Source: Ophiothrix spiculata (taxonomy: Eukaryota; Echinodermata; Ophiuroidea; Amphilepidida; Ophiotrichidae). From it: DNA of 27,233 bases. Positions 24,701 to 26,682 of the stretch are shown here, in pieces. The notes beneath the pieces are model-generated. The model did no database searches and was not told where the DNA came from. It worked only from the letters and a program-made list of their open reading frames with translations. Each line of letters starts with the position of its first letter. Position 1 is the stretch's first letter. The position numbers and the translations under genes are program-made. The DNA lies in assembly GCA_000969725.1 (NCBI GenBank), contig JXSR01S034708.1. One strand, written 5' to 3'.

Positions 24701-26265
24701 TTATAATCAACAACAAATGATTTGTCAACAGATCTTCTACGCTGCGGAAGGACGTATCATAATTTATGTACATTCTTTGATGATGATGATGATGATGATG
24801 ATATTAATCAATATATGTTTTTTGAGTTGAAATTTAAATACAGGATGACATCCGACCGGAAACCCTAAATCCTCACTTGTGTTGACTGTTTCACTTCTCA
24901 AGACCTCATAAAATGTATCTTTCTCTTGCACCTTATTAGCGTCACTAACTGGTTTGATAACTGTAACTGTCATCATGTTCATAATTGTTGCTGCAGTGGT
25001 AATCAAACTAGCCATCAAAAACAGGTGAGTGTACGCATGTGTTACGCCGAAATTGCGATAACACCGCAATATCGATATCTCGGCAACCGATTAGCAACTG
25101 TAGTTATCAGCTTTCACTAAAAAAATTGATGAGCAACCGATTAGCAACTGTAGTTATCAGCTTTCATAAAAAAAAATTGATGAGCCCGAAAATTAAAACG
25201 CGCGAAATGATTTAAAATTGGCCGAACACGAAAATGTCTGCGCCTGGAAAATATTGTCGTTTTCAGTAGTTTATTATCGCAAAAATGTAGCTTTCGTAGT
25301 TCACAAAAATGACGTCATAGTGACGCTTTGGCAACCACGACAGATATTATGAAACTGTTGATTGTCAACATGTAGTAAACAAAACAAAACAAAACAACAA
25401 CAAAACTGACACATTGGCAAAGTACTTGGCAAACTTGCTCAACATAATGCGTGTGAATATTATATTATAGCCCAAATTGAAGGACTGAAAAACAAGAAAC
25501 ATTTTCATAATAAACGCTAGTACCATTTCTGCGTTTTCTTTGTTTCGATCAATAGCAGTTGATAAAAATTAAAACAATTGTTATTATGTAAAGTTTGCAA
25601 ATGTTAACTGCATACGGTATGCTAAAGGTCAGATTATACTTTTTTTGAGCTACCAAACATTTGGTGCATCAAGTCTTTGTCATCTTATAATCTGATATAT
25701 AGTTACAATGTATTTTCTATTAGTAACGGATGCTTGGTGATGAAAAATCAATACTCCACCAAATTTTCTTTGCTTGGTGATTTTCAACACCAATCATCCG
25801 TTATTGATTAGAAGATGCATTGGAATTAATGTAATAACATAGACTTGTTGCACCAAATGTTTGATAACTCAAAATAGTATGTTTTCACCTTTATTGTTTA
25901 TTTCAATTCATATTTTCAACTCCAGATCTTTGAAAAAGCAACTAAACAATACTGATAATGACATCACCCTTTTGGAATCACGTGTTCTGCCACACAGACC
26001 TAGATGCCCGGATATTCAAATGTCAGACTATACTTATGAATTGCAAATGGCGGCGGTCATGAGCCATCAGGAAGATGGGGTCAAATCTGAGGAAATCTAC
26101 CAGGATGTGGCCAGCATCAATGCCACAATTGACCTGGATGAAGAGAACTCTAAAAACGATGTTAATGACCTTGGTAGCGTTAATGATGCCAAGAGTGAGA
26201 CGGCTAGTGATTTCTATGATGACGTGTCCGTCAGGTCCGCTAAGTTAGTCAAAGATGGTCCGTAA
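931..26265 (+). CDS. Multi-exon receptor gene: Tie-type Ig/EGF ectodomain, FN3 repeats, RPTP-like juxtamembrane region, one TM
   Basis: Sixteen exons join into one open frame of 1043 codons: 931-1009, 6115-6432, 7290-7535, 11615-11746, 13171-13317, 13724-13858, 16521-16826, 18338-18640, 19625-19912, 20826-20932, 21411-21630, 22638-22737, 23426-23672, 24325-24403, 24940-25024, 25926-26265. All introns are GT-AG and all phases match. Domain order is signal peptide (1-26), Ig-like (27-133), Ig-like (133-215), three EGF (215-353), four FN3 (353-761), a membrane-proximal FN3-like module with a GDGNTYG..YNPPL..G signature (761-876), TM (906-924) and an acidic tail. The Ig-Ig-EGF3 block follows the Tie receptor layout; the membrane-proximal module resembles R2A/R2B receptor tyrosine phosphatases. 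It would be a type I surface receptor, probably for adhesion or ligand-dependent tyrosine signalling. No catalytic domain is seen here. Either the tail ends at TAA 26263 or catalytic exons lie beyond the window. Gene structure is strong; family name is less certain. Confidence 0.85.
1203..2528. mobile_element. Older copy of the 3096 hAT-like MITE, split by an insertion
   Basis: 1203-1416 (starting CCCGGGGGACCGCTC) matches 3096-3285, and 2385-2528 (CCAAGAGAAAATAAGCATGA and on) matches 3320-3455, in the same order and orientation. Between them lies an unrelated TA-flanked element (1419-2382). The right terminus is not recognisable past about 2528, so this copy is truncated or decayed. Confidence 0.7.
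1419..2382. mobile_element. TA-flanked TIR element with AGTTGGCCC repeats, nested in a MITE
   Basis: The ends are near-mirror images: GGGGAAGGTGGGGTGAGTTG on the left, and GGGGAGGGTTGGATGAGTTG reading in from the right. TA flanks each side (1417-1418, 2383-2384). Several more copies of the GGGGCGAGTTGGCCC motif, in both orientations, lie inside near 1445, 1785, 1807, 2170 and 2205. At 964 bp with no ORF it is a non-autonomous DNA transposon, perhaps Tc1/mariner-like from the TA. Confidence 0.7.
2551..2797. mobile_element. 247-bp MITE with perfect 15-bp TIRs
   Basis: It begins GGGCTATTCCAGATA and ends TATCTGGAATAGCCC, an exact inverted repeat, flanked by AAT on both sides (2548-2550, 2798-2800). 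Inside, a unit of about 70 bp containing GGATTTCC, CCCTCTATAGGGT and CTAGCTAGAAAATAAGTC is tandemly duplicated (about 2588-2660 and 2708-2780). No coding capacity. Confidence 0.75.
3096..3597. mobile_element. 502-bp hAT-like MITE with 8-bp target duplication
   Basis: The TIRs are CCCGGGGGGACCGCTC at the left and GAGCGGCCCCCCGGG at the right. The element is flanked by a perfect 8-bp direct repeat CAGCGACT (3088-3095 and 3598-3605). Eight-base duplications are typical of hAT transposition. Subterminal sequence is also inverted (TCGTGCTCATCA / GACGAGCATGAGTACC). Internal ACGCCATTTAGGG motifs recur. There is no transposase. Confidence 0.8.
4048..4365. mobile_element. 318-bp hAT-like MITE with 8-bp target duplication and C17 tract
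   Basis: It is flanked by ATTAGGAG on both sides (4040-4047 and 4366-4373). The ends are imperfect TIRs: CAAACCCGTAGCAAGGGGG, and from the right CAGGCCCGTATAGCCTGG. A run of 17 C residues occupies 4081-4097. Minus-strand ORFs over this region are chance frames. Confidence 0.7.
5390..5998 (-). pseudogene. Antisense LINE 3' end (reverse transcriptase C-terminal region), frameshifted
   Basis: Read on the minus strand from 5998 down, the frames give GLPDAHKILNNPLAKNAWNA, then VYWHQKPTEGAKQ, then DVQRAAVKVRLMTGTYTLQE, then a Cys-rich stretch ending EEDDETLDYFLIACKSLDLV, then LVQLIMDCTAEGVLP and a C-terminal ALHWLRKRL with a stop at 5390-5392. The K-x-R-L-x-T-G-T-Y-x-L-Q block and the C-x-x-C...E-T-x-x-x-F-L-x-x-C knuckle are typical of the C-terminus of CR1/L2/jockey-group LINE proteins. 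At least two frameshifts separate the pieces. It is 5'-truncated and dead; its 3' UTR probably runs down to about 5130. Confidence 0.8.
5929..6086. repeat. Large imperfect inverted repeat made from LINE sequence
   Basis: The left arm (about 5929-5993) and right arm (about 6023-6086) are inverted copies with only a few mismatches, around a loop of about 30 bases. Both arms encode the same LINE segment (GLPDAHKILNNP) on opposite strands. The right arm ends 28 nt before exon 2, so the polypyrimidine tract and possible branch point of that exon sit right beside it. Confidence 0.8.
6115..6432 (+). CDS. Exon 2: first Ig-like domain (Tie Ig1-like)
   Basis: The acceptor is TTTCCGCAG before 6115 and the donor A|GTAAGT at 6433; 318 nt, phase 1-1. 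It encodes about 106 residues with two well-spaced cysteines, in SDFTCVTNH and GAFYCVGEN. The second sits in a G-A-F/Y-Y-C-x-G context followed by a basic strand (GRKEMISTIVLAK), which is how the first Ig domain of Tie receptors ends. There is no canonical Ig tryptophan, also in keeping with that divergent domain. In Tie2 this region contributes to angiopoietin binding; ligand binding here is inference only. A LINE-derived inverted repeat ends 28 nt before the exon and a fold-back element begins about 23 nt after it. Confidence 0.85.
6456..6715. mobile_element. Fold-back MITE beside exon 2 (ATAGTCGGCCTCCAAAC ends)
   Basis: The left end ATAGTCGGCCTCCAAAC, followed by CTACCAAACATTTGGTCGTG, is repeated in reverse complement at 6662-6715. 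Arms are about 55 bp. It starts about 23 nt after the exon 2 donor. It contains the near-palindrome ACCAAA-N2-TTTGGT. A third, inverted copy of the arm lies at 7182-7245. Confidence 0.7.
7182..7245. repeat. Extra copy of the fold-back arm, just upstream of exon 3
   Basis: GACGTCACGACCAAATC through GAAGGCCGACTAT matches the right arm at 6662-6715 with few changes. Together with the left arm at 6456 it could mark the far end of a longer 790-bp element. It ends 44 nt before exon 3. Confidence 0.65.
7290..7535 (+). CDS. Exon 3: second Ig-like domain (Tie Ig2-like)
   Basis: The acceptor is CCTATTTTAG before 7290 and the donor GAG|GTAAGA at 7536; 246 nt, phase 1-1. About 82 residues include YWRRNG (C strand), VRDAGIYECH (F strand, D-x-G-x-Y-x-C) and a closing FQLIVRG. 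Only the F-strand cysteine is present; the B strand reads VRFEVIA, so the usual Ig disulfide cannot form. The end FQLIVRG leading directly into a Cys-rich EGF matches the Tie Ig2-EGF1 junction as I know it. NVS and NVT are possible N-glycosylation sites. Confidence 0.87.
7905..7928. repeat. Short palindrome, paired with a similar one at 4617-4638
   Basis: ATGGGTTTCATATATGAACC and the following CCAT form an almost complete palindrome. A sister sequence, TGGGGTTCACGCATGAACCC, occurs at 4617. Both may be centres of decayed fold-back elements. The rest of 7536-8247 has no recognisable feature. Confidence 0.4.
8248..8539. mobile_element. 292-bp palindromic MITE, TA-flanked (copy 1)
   Basis: The arms run over 90 bp: AGGGTCAAATTATAGTTC on the left mirrors GAACTATGTTTTCACCCT on the right, and CAACAAGTCTTTGTTATCT is mirrored by AGATAACAAAGACTTGTTG. 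TA flanks both ends (8246-8247, 8540-8541), suggesting a mariner-type target. It is the same family as 25625-25891. Confidence 0.75.
8560..11030 (+). pseudogene. Decayed LINE with reverse transcriptase remnants and GAATCT-type 3' tail
   Basis: Broken frames carry RT landmarks in order: KVIPMYKKENAEFVSNYHPV (about 9210-9270; N-Y-x-P-V-S-L-L), FSKAFDTIDHDIL with WFKSYLKCRKKIV (about 9470-9590), LFADDTTLLF (about 9722-9750, the catalytic F-A-D-D box), FLGVVIEENLTWKNHI (from about 9890) and GPSLWNSLDKIV (about 10412). These indicate the CR1/jockey group of non-LTR retrotransposons. Several stops and frameshifts make it non-functional. The 3' end is AAATGAATCTGAATCTGAG near 11008-11027, a short tandem tail common in that group. 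It lies in intron 3 in the same sense as the host gene. Confidence 0.85.
11032..11255. repeat. Degenerate minisatellite, about 51-bp period
   Basis: Units begin TAGTACATTTCCAGTA at 11032, 11082, 11133, 11186 and 11227, spaced 50, 51, 53 and 41 bases, each with an AAGTT(T/C)AAA-like part. It starts immediately after the LINE tail. Confidence 0.6.
11422..11473. repeat. 52-bp palindrome built from two smaller palindromes
   Basis: GGTAGACAATTGTCTATACC and GGTAGACAATTGTCTACC are each palindromic and flank CTTTGTCCGGTCAAAG, which is nearly palindromic. The entire block is self-complementary apart from a few bases. It lies about 140 nt before exon 4. Confidence 0.75.
11615..11746 (+). CDS. Exon 4: EGF module 1 (Tie-type, eight cysteines)
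   Basis: The acceptor is AAATTGCAG before 11615 and the donor ACAG|GTAATT at 11747; 132 nt, phase 1-1. Its 44 residues carry eight cysteines, starting C-A-D-G-R-W-G-E-E-C and closing CICAPGFTGEHC. The RWG-x-x-C start and C-x-C-x-P-G-F-x-G end are typical of the first EGF of Tie1/Tie2, and also of MEGF/laminin-type EGFs. A TA-flanked inverted-repeat element begins only 7 nt inside the following intron. Confidence 0.92.
11754..12388. mobile_element. 635-bp TIR element beginning 7 nt after exon 4
   Basis: The ends are CAGGGTGTCCCAGAAAAAAC and, from the right, CAGGGTGTCCCATAAAAACC. Arms of about 130 bp continue through TTTCTTAGGTTTAAC and ATGAAACAAAC. TA flanks both ends (11752-11753, 12389-12390), consistent with a Tc1/mariner-like non-autonomous element. 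The interior (11930-12230) is AT-rich with no transposase frame. Confidence 0.85.
12862..12890. repeat. Perfect 14-bp inverted repeat with 1-nt spacer
   Basis: ACCATAGATTCTTG-T-CAAGAATCTATGGT. The rest of intron 4 after 12391 shows no recognised feature. Confidence 0.7.
13171..13317 (+). CDS. Exon 5: EGF module 2 (Tie-type)
   Basis: The acceptor is AAGCTGTAG before 13171 and the donor GGAAG|GTAAGG at 13318; 147 nt, phase 1-1. The hallmark is CLPHPYGCSCAAGFRGLDC, which closely follows the second EGF of vertebrate Tie receptors (CLPDPYGCSC pattern). Six cysteines are visible. The two expected at the beginning (around RNRFGTDG) are absent and an acidic stretch (DEDDD) fills the middle. This module is the most Tie-specific signature in the window. 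Confidence 0.92.
13318..13723. other. Intron 5, nothing recognised
   Basis: AT-rich intron between EGF exons 5 and 6. The open frame from 13567 is simply the in-frame extension of exon 6 upstream of its acceptor. Confidence 0.6.
13724..13858 (+). CDS. Exon 6: EGF module 3 (Tie-type, eight cysteines)
   Basis: The acceptor is ATCTTTACAG before 13724 and the donor CAAG|GTGAAT at 13859; 135 nt, phase 1-1. Its 45 residues begin DCEHGTYGAGCRSEC and end CHPDWYGANC, with eight cysteines. Spacing is that of the third Tie EGF, a laminin-like fold. The open frame extends upstream of the acceptor to 13567, but that part is intronic. The next recognised exon is the first FN3; no third Ig domain was found in the 2.7-kb intron that follows. 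Confidence 0.9.
13859..14984. other. First part of intron 6, no exon recognised
   Basis: It contains a diffuse repeat around 14400-14590 with GCCGTTTAGGGTATC and CTATTTAGGGTGTAAA, related in style to the ACGCCATTTAGGG motifs of the intron 1 MITE. The overlapping small ORFs at 14595-14855 on both strands have no recognisable product. No third Ig domain was found here. Confidence 0.4.
14987..15860. mobile_element. Fold-back element with about 70-bp inverted ends
   Basis: Left arm 14987-15055 (TCTGAGACAAATATACCAAA, then GAGATAAGCAGCAACACAT, then GTTTTGTTACGCAGTCGTCC) is mirrored by the right arm 15793-15860 (GATGACTGCGTAACAAAAC through TTTGTCTCAGATTAA). The spacer of about 740 bp is AT-rich with no coding frame. 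No clear target duplication was found. Confidence 0.75.
15866..16520. other. End of intron 6; a 91-codon open frame of unknown meaning
   Basis: 15974-16249 (+) is open and more GC-rich than its surroundings, but the product matches nothing I recognise and it has no splice phase that fits the receptor. It contains SVCLSRQCFLCWQYVACAGN. It may be part of an unrecognised repeat. Confidence 0.25.
16521..16826 (+). CDS. Exon 7: FN3 domain 1
   Basis: The acceptor is TTGATCACAG before 16521 and the donor GCAG|GTACGT at 16827; 306 nt, phase 1-1. About 102 residues form an FN3 fold: PVTNLR (A strand), ISLHWDPF (B strand Trp), LIGYEIQYQ (C strand), FSSTYRVTVVTRS (F strand Tyr), then VINITT. Four possible N-glycosylation sites (NIS, NGS, NST, NIT). 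Two cysteines (SPCSR, NQCSQ) flank the C strand, and FN3 domain 2 repeats this placement. Confidence 0.9.
16869..16920. repeat. 22-bp tandem duplication in an AACGTT-rich stretch
   Basis: AAAACGTTTTACTTTTGGTC-AG and AAAACATTTTACTTTTGGTC-AG lie in tandem, followed by a third AAAACGTT. Similar AACGTTT-like motifs recur up to about 17200. Confidence 0.55.
17237..17330 (+). mobile_element. Diverged SINE fragment (third copy of the 21047 family)
   Basis: GGTTTCGAATCCCTGGCGG resembles a tRNA B-box, and TCTCCTAGTTTCTTTGGGAA then ACTTTATCCTCAAG aligns with TCTCCTTGTTTCTTTGAGCA of the copies at 21136 and 24428. The tail beyond 17330 differs. The rest of intron 7 (17336-18337) has no recognised feature. 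Confidence 0.5.
18338..18640 (+). CDS. Exon 8: FN3 domain 2
   Basis: The acceptor is an excellent poly-T stretch ending TTTTCAG before 18338; the donor is TCTG|GTAAGC at 18641; 303 nt, phase 1-1. It encodes about 101 residues: PVLHLRAI, MAVQWHPEP (B-strand Trp), VDYKVAYEL (C strand), LLPYSTYSIYLTT (L-x-P-x-x-x-Y motif) and a Ser/Thr-rich end. Cysteines in NVCPH and DQCMA match those of FN3 1. Other-frame ORFs over this exon on both strands are shadows. Confidence 0.9.
18668..18700. repeat. (ATCA)n microsatellite
   Basis: About eight ATCA units, with a looser GATCAATC-rich halo on both sides (18656-18740). Confidence 0.9.
18885..19020. repeat. Palindrome-rich repeat with GATACGG motifs
   Basis: CCGTATCATCGATGATACGG at 18901-18920 is a perfect 20-bp palindrome. 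Further CGTATCATTGATG and CAATGATACGGCA copies at 18954 and 18995 form inverted pairs, and a related CGTATTATCGATGCCGATG lies at 19375. It is probably a decayed fold-back element; the rest of intron 8 shows nothing. Confidence 0.6.
19625..19912 (+). CDS. Exon 9: FN3 domain 3
   Basis: The acceptor is TCCTTTCAG before 19625 and the donor ACGG|GTGAGT at 19913; 288 nt, phase 1-1. The 96 residues contain PPSDVIAS, VTLQWSKPPCG (B strand), IVSYLYRL (C strand), LSPFTTYRFTLTASTKSGVGP (L-x-P-x-T-x-Y then G-x-G-P turn) and a final strand. This is a textbook FN3, close in style to those of RPTPs, Tie and other adhesion receptors. NET and NTT are possible glycosylation sites. A small TIR element begins at +7 of the donor. 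Confidence 0.92.
19919..20013. mobile_element. 95-bp mini-MITE starting 7 nt after exon 9
   Basis: It begins TACCGTAATTTCCGGAATAT and ends GTGGCTTATACGGTA, so its ends are inverted (TACCGTA/TACGGTA). Internal GCGGCTTATACG units repeat. GCGGCTTATA repeats of this type are common dispersed elements in invertebrates. Confidence 0.6.
20170..20610. repeat. AGGTCA-rich tandem repeat, period about 180 bp
   Basis: Phrases such as AGAACCCTTG-ACC-CTACCTG, TTGGACCATGAATAGC and GGCCCCCTG recur about every 180 bases (near 20195, 20355-20390 and 20530-20575). Between them AGGTCA occurs many times: AGGTCAAAGGTCA (DR1) at 20249-20261, AGGTCA-TCCC-AGGTCA (DR4) at 20313-20328 and TCAAGGTCA at 20331-20339. These match nuclear-receptor half-sites, but the density may simply be a property of the repeat. 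It lies in intron 9. Confidence 0.6.
20826..20932 (+). CDS. Exon 10: FN3 domain 4, first half
   Basis: The acceptor is TGCATATAG before 20826 and the donor TATGTG|GTGAGT at 20933; 107 nt, phase 1-0. It encodes VPSVPRLLRAYNVTKTS, then IQISWKAP (B-strand Trp) and NGIIRKYV (the N-G-x-I-x-x-Y C strand typical of FN3). The domain continues in exon 11, the only FN3 among the first four that is interrupted by an intron. Confidence 0.85.
21047..21272 (+). mobile_element. tRNA-derived SINE, full-length copy
   Basis: A tRNA-like head contains an A-box-like TTGCTGAGCGG (21054-21064) and a B box GGTTCGAGTCC (21098-21108), with CTCGTAATAC in the anticodon-loop position (CGT). The acceptor-stem arms do not pair, so this is a SINE promoter and not a tRNA gene. 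The body has TCTCCTTGTTTCTTTGAGCA, CCGTGGTTCGGAAGTCACG and AGCCGTTGGTTCCCTGTG, and is shared with 24427-24556. Confidence 0.8.
21411..21630 (+). CDS. Exon 11: FN3 domain 4, second half
   Basis: The acceptor is GATTTTCTATCAG before 21411 and the donor GGGAG|GTAAGT at 21631; 220 nt, phase 0-1. It continues the C strand (IQIKVVSRPY) and carries YILEDLVPSTEYEIKVSAY and TTIGKGEEG, the standard L-x-P-x-T-x-Y and G-x-G elements. Joined to exon 10 it makes one complete FN3 of about 110 residues. Confidence 0.9.
21650..21870. repeat. GC-rich repeat with CCGGTGTCC / GACCGG motifs
   Basis: GGACACCGACCGGTGTCC (about 21664-21681) is a hairpin. GGTGTCC and GACCGG recur about ten times, and TTCAGCGG occurs near both ends (21659, 21837). 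It has higher GC than its surroundings and is likely a decayed MITE. 21871-22637 has no recognised feature. Confidence 0.5.
22638..22737 (+). CDS. Exon 12: membrane-proximal FN3-like module, first half
   Basis: The acceptor is CTTGATGTAG before 22638 and the donor GTAAC|GTAAGT at 22738; 100 nt, phase 1-2. It encodes DIPIPKYLPIITG..MTPTEVYILIPKVDSKLV. A P-x-P start, a T-P-T-x-V strand and I-x-L/I-P-K are how the last extracellular module of R2B-type receptor tyrosine phosphatases begins. It is short and was found by frame and splice signals rather than as a long ORF, so boundaries are a little less sure than for other exons. Confidence 0.75.
22973..23338 (+). pseudogene. LINE 3' end with (ATTGT)n tail
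   Basis: The frame 22976-23197 ends DKGFSAAGPFLWNKLPYHIR then SLATFRSLLKTYLF, the C-terminal signature G-P-x-L-W-N-x-L-P...S-x-x-x-F-x-x-x-L-K of jockey/CR1-type LINE proteins. It is followed by a short 3' UTR containing AGAGCACTATATAAATGCC and a (ATTGT)n tail (about 23284-23320). Extreme 5' truncation; it lies in intron 12, ending about 90 nt before exon 13. Confidence 0.8.
23426..23672 (+). CDS. Exon 13: membrane-proximal RPTP-type module, second half
   Basis: I chose the acceptor GACATTACAG before 23426 because it keeps phase 2 and restores an FN3-like C strand, GYLIGVRLKN. A second in-frame acceptor (GGCGTCAG, exon from 23447) would drop seven residues and could be used as an alternative. 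The donor is AACG|GTAAAG at 23673, phase 0. The key motif is AYIAGDL, then FVIGDGNTYGMYYNPPL, then PGATYSLYTAVYSRTNET. This combination is characteristic of the membrane-proximal region of R2A/R2B RPTPs and is not part of Tie kinases. NTT and NET are possible glycosylation sites. Confidence 0.85.
23702..23813. mobile_element. 112-bp Harbinger-like MITE, TAA target duplication
   Basis: The left end GGGGCCGCTTCAAAACTCAA and the right end, read inwards as GAGACCGCTTCAAATCTCAA, form TIRs. TAA flanks both (23699-23701, 23814-23816), the PIF/Harbinger-type target. It begins 29 nt after the exon 13 donor. Confidence 0.65.
23929..23985. repeat. Polypurine (GGA)n microsatellite
   Basis: Eight or so GGA units followed by AAGTAGTAGAAGAAG-type purine repeats. 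Such tracts can form triplex DNA; here it lies mid-intron 13. Confidence 0.85.
24325..24403 (+). CDS. Exon 14: extracellular linker before the membrane
   Basis: The acceptor is TTTTCTGATAACCAG before 24325 and the donor ATCAG|GTAAGG at 24404; 79 nt. It is the only phase 0 to phase 1 exon available between exon 13 (ends phase 0) and the TM exon (starts phase 1), which supports it. It encodes IDIVSWSEGTDVTLPWDIPR and a few basic residues. No domain is recognisable. Confidence 0.75.
24427..24556 (+). mobile_element. 5'-truncated SINE, same family as 21047
   Basis: ATGTCTCCTTGTTTCCTTAG, GCTCCGTGGTTCGGAAGTCA, CGTTAAGCCGTTGGTCCCC, GAGCGCTGCATACATATG and TTGTGAGTCC align in order with 21133-21270. 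The tRNA head is missing. It starts 24 nt after the exon 14 donor. Confidence 0.75.
24778..24801. repeat. (GAT)n microsatellite
   Basis: About eight tandem GAT/TGA triplets in intron 14. Confidence 0.9.
24940..25024 (+). CDS. Exon 15: transmembrane segment
   Basis: The acceptor is CACCTTATTAG before 24940 and the donor ACAG|GTGAGT at 25025; 85 nt, phase 1-2. It encodes ASLTG, then the hydrophobic stretch LITVTVIMFIIVAAVVI, followed by Lys and more basic residues (KLAIKNR). The basic side follows the helix, giving an N-out, C-in type I orientation in agreement with the signal peptide and Cys-rich ectodomain. Confidence 0.88.
25083..25183. repeat. 50-bp tandem duplication
   Basis: Two units starting GCAACCGATTAGCAACTGTA and ending AAAATTGATGA, at 25083 and 25133, almost identical except in the A-tract. 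It lies about 60 nt into intron 15. Confidence 0.9.
25625..25891. mobile_element. 267-bp palindromic MITE, TA-flanked (copy 2), next to exon 16
   Basis: It is the same family as 8248-8539. AAGGTCAGATTATAC and GCATCAAGTCTTTGTCAT on the left mirror AGACTTGTTGCACC and GTATGTTTTCACCTT on the right, and the centre is also self-complementary (GGATGCTTGGTGAT / CACCAATCATCC). TA flanks at 25623 and 25892. The element ends 34 nt before exon 16, so the branch point may lie in or at its edge. Confidence 0.75.
25926..26265 (+). CDS. Exon 16: cytoplasmic tail, acidic with tyrosine motifs; last coding exon seen
   Basis: The acceptor is TTTTCAACTCCAG before 25926, phase 2. About 113 residues follow the membrane: a short basic start (RSLKKQ), then an acidic Ser/Asp/Glu-rich stretch with tyrosines at joined residues 966, 968, 989 (EEIYQDV) and 1028 (SDFYDDV). 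The Y-x-x-V context would suit SH2 binding if phosphorylated. The frame meets TAA at 26263, but a good donor CC|GTAATT sits at 26262, one base earlier. The last residues (KLVKDGP) resemble the basic-to-proline lead-in that precedes PTP domains in RPTPs. Whether this is the terminal exon or a juxtamembrane exon cannot be settled here. Confidence 0.8.
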
Positions 26266-26680
26266 TTGATATCTGGAATTCAGAGTCATGTCTTGCCATT
26301 TGTGTATTAAAAAGAAACCTCCGATAAAAATGATGTGACCGTTCAACGTTCTCTCCCTGTACCGAATGATTCTAAACAACAAAACTAACATTTTATGAAA
26401 GGAAGTATGGAGTAATCGATGCAGTGGCATGGCCAGGCTTCAACATTGGGGTGTAGTAGTTTAGACCTTGTTCCCAATACACTGTGACGAAATATCTTCC
26501 GACATTCGGAAGGCTTTAACGCAAGAACCATGGCGAAATGTATTCTGAGTCATGATGTAAAAATATTAGAAGAAAGTTAACGCACAACTACCTCTTTTGA
26601 AGTAGTCTTTATAATGATAGAGGCCCTGACGCAATTTTTCTGCATCATTCAATACACTATACTACATCTATCTTTGAGTC
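26266..26680. other. 3' UTR or intron 16, no exon recognised
   Basis: Directly downstream of the last recognised coding exon. ATATCTTCCGACATTCGGAAG near 26493 is a small hairpin. No kinase or phosphatase exon could be found in any frame. Confidence 0.4.
26306..26311 (+). terminator. Possible variant poly(A) signal
   Basis: ATTAAA lies 41 bases after the TAA at 26263. It could serve a short-tail transcript. Such hexamers are frequent by chance in AT-rich DNA. Confidence 0.2.
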
Positions 26681-26682
26681 AT

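Noticed and set aside
25926-26262. ITAM or ITIM in the cytoplasmic tail
   Set aside because: The two Y-x-x-V sites are 39 residues apart (ITAM needs 6-8 between) and lack the hydrophobic residue at -2 of an ITIM.
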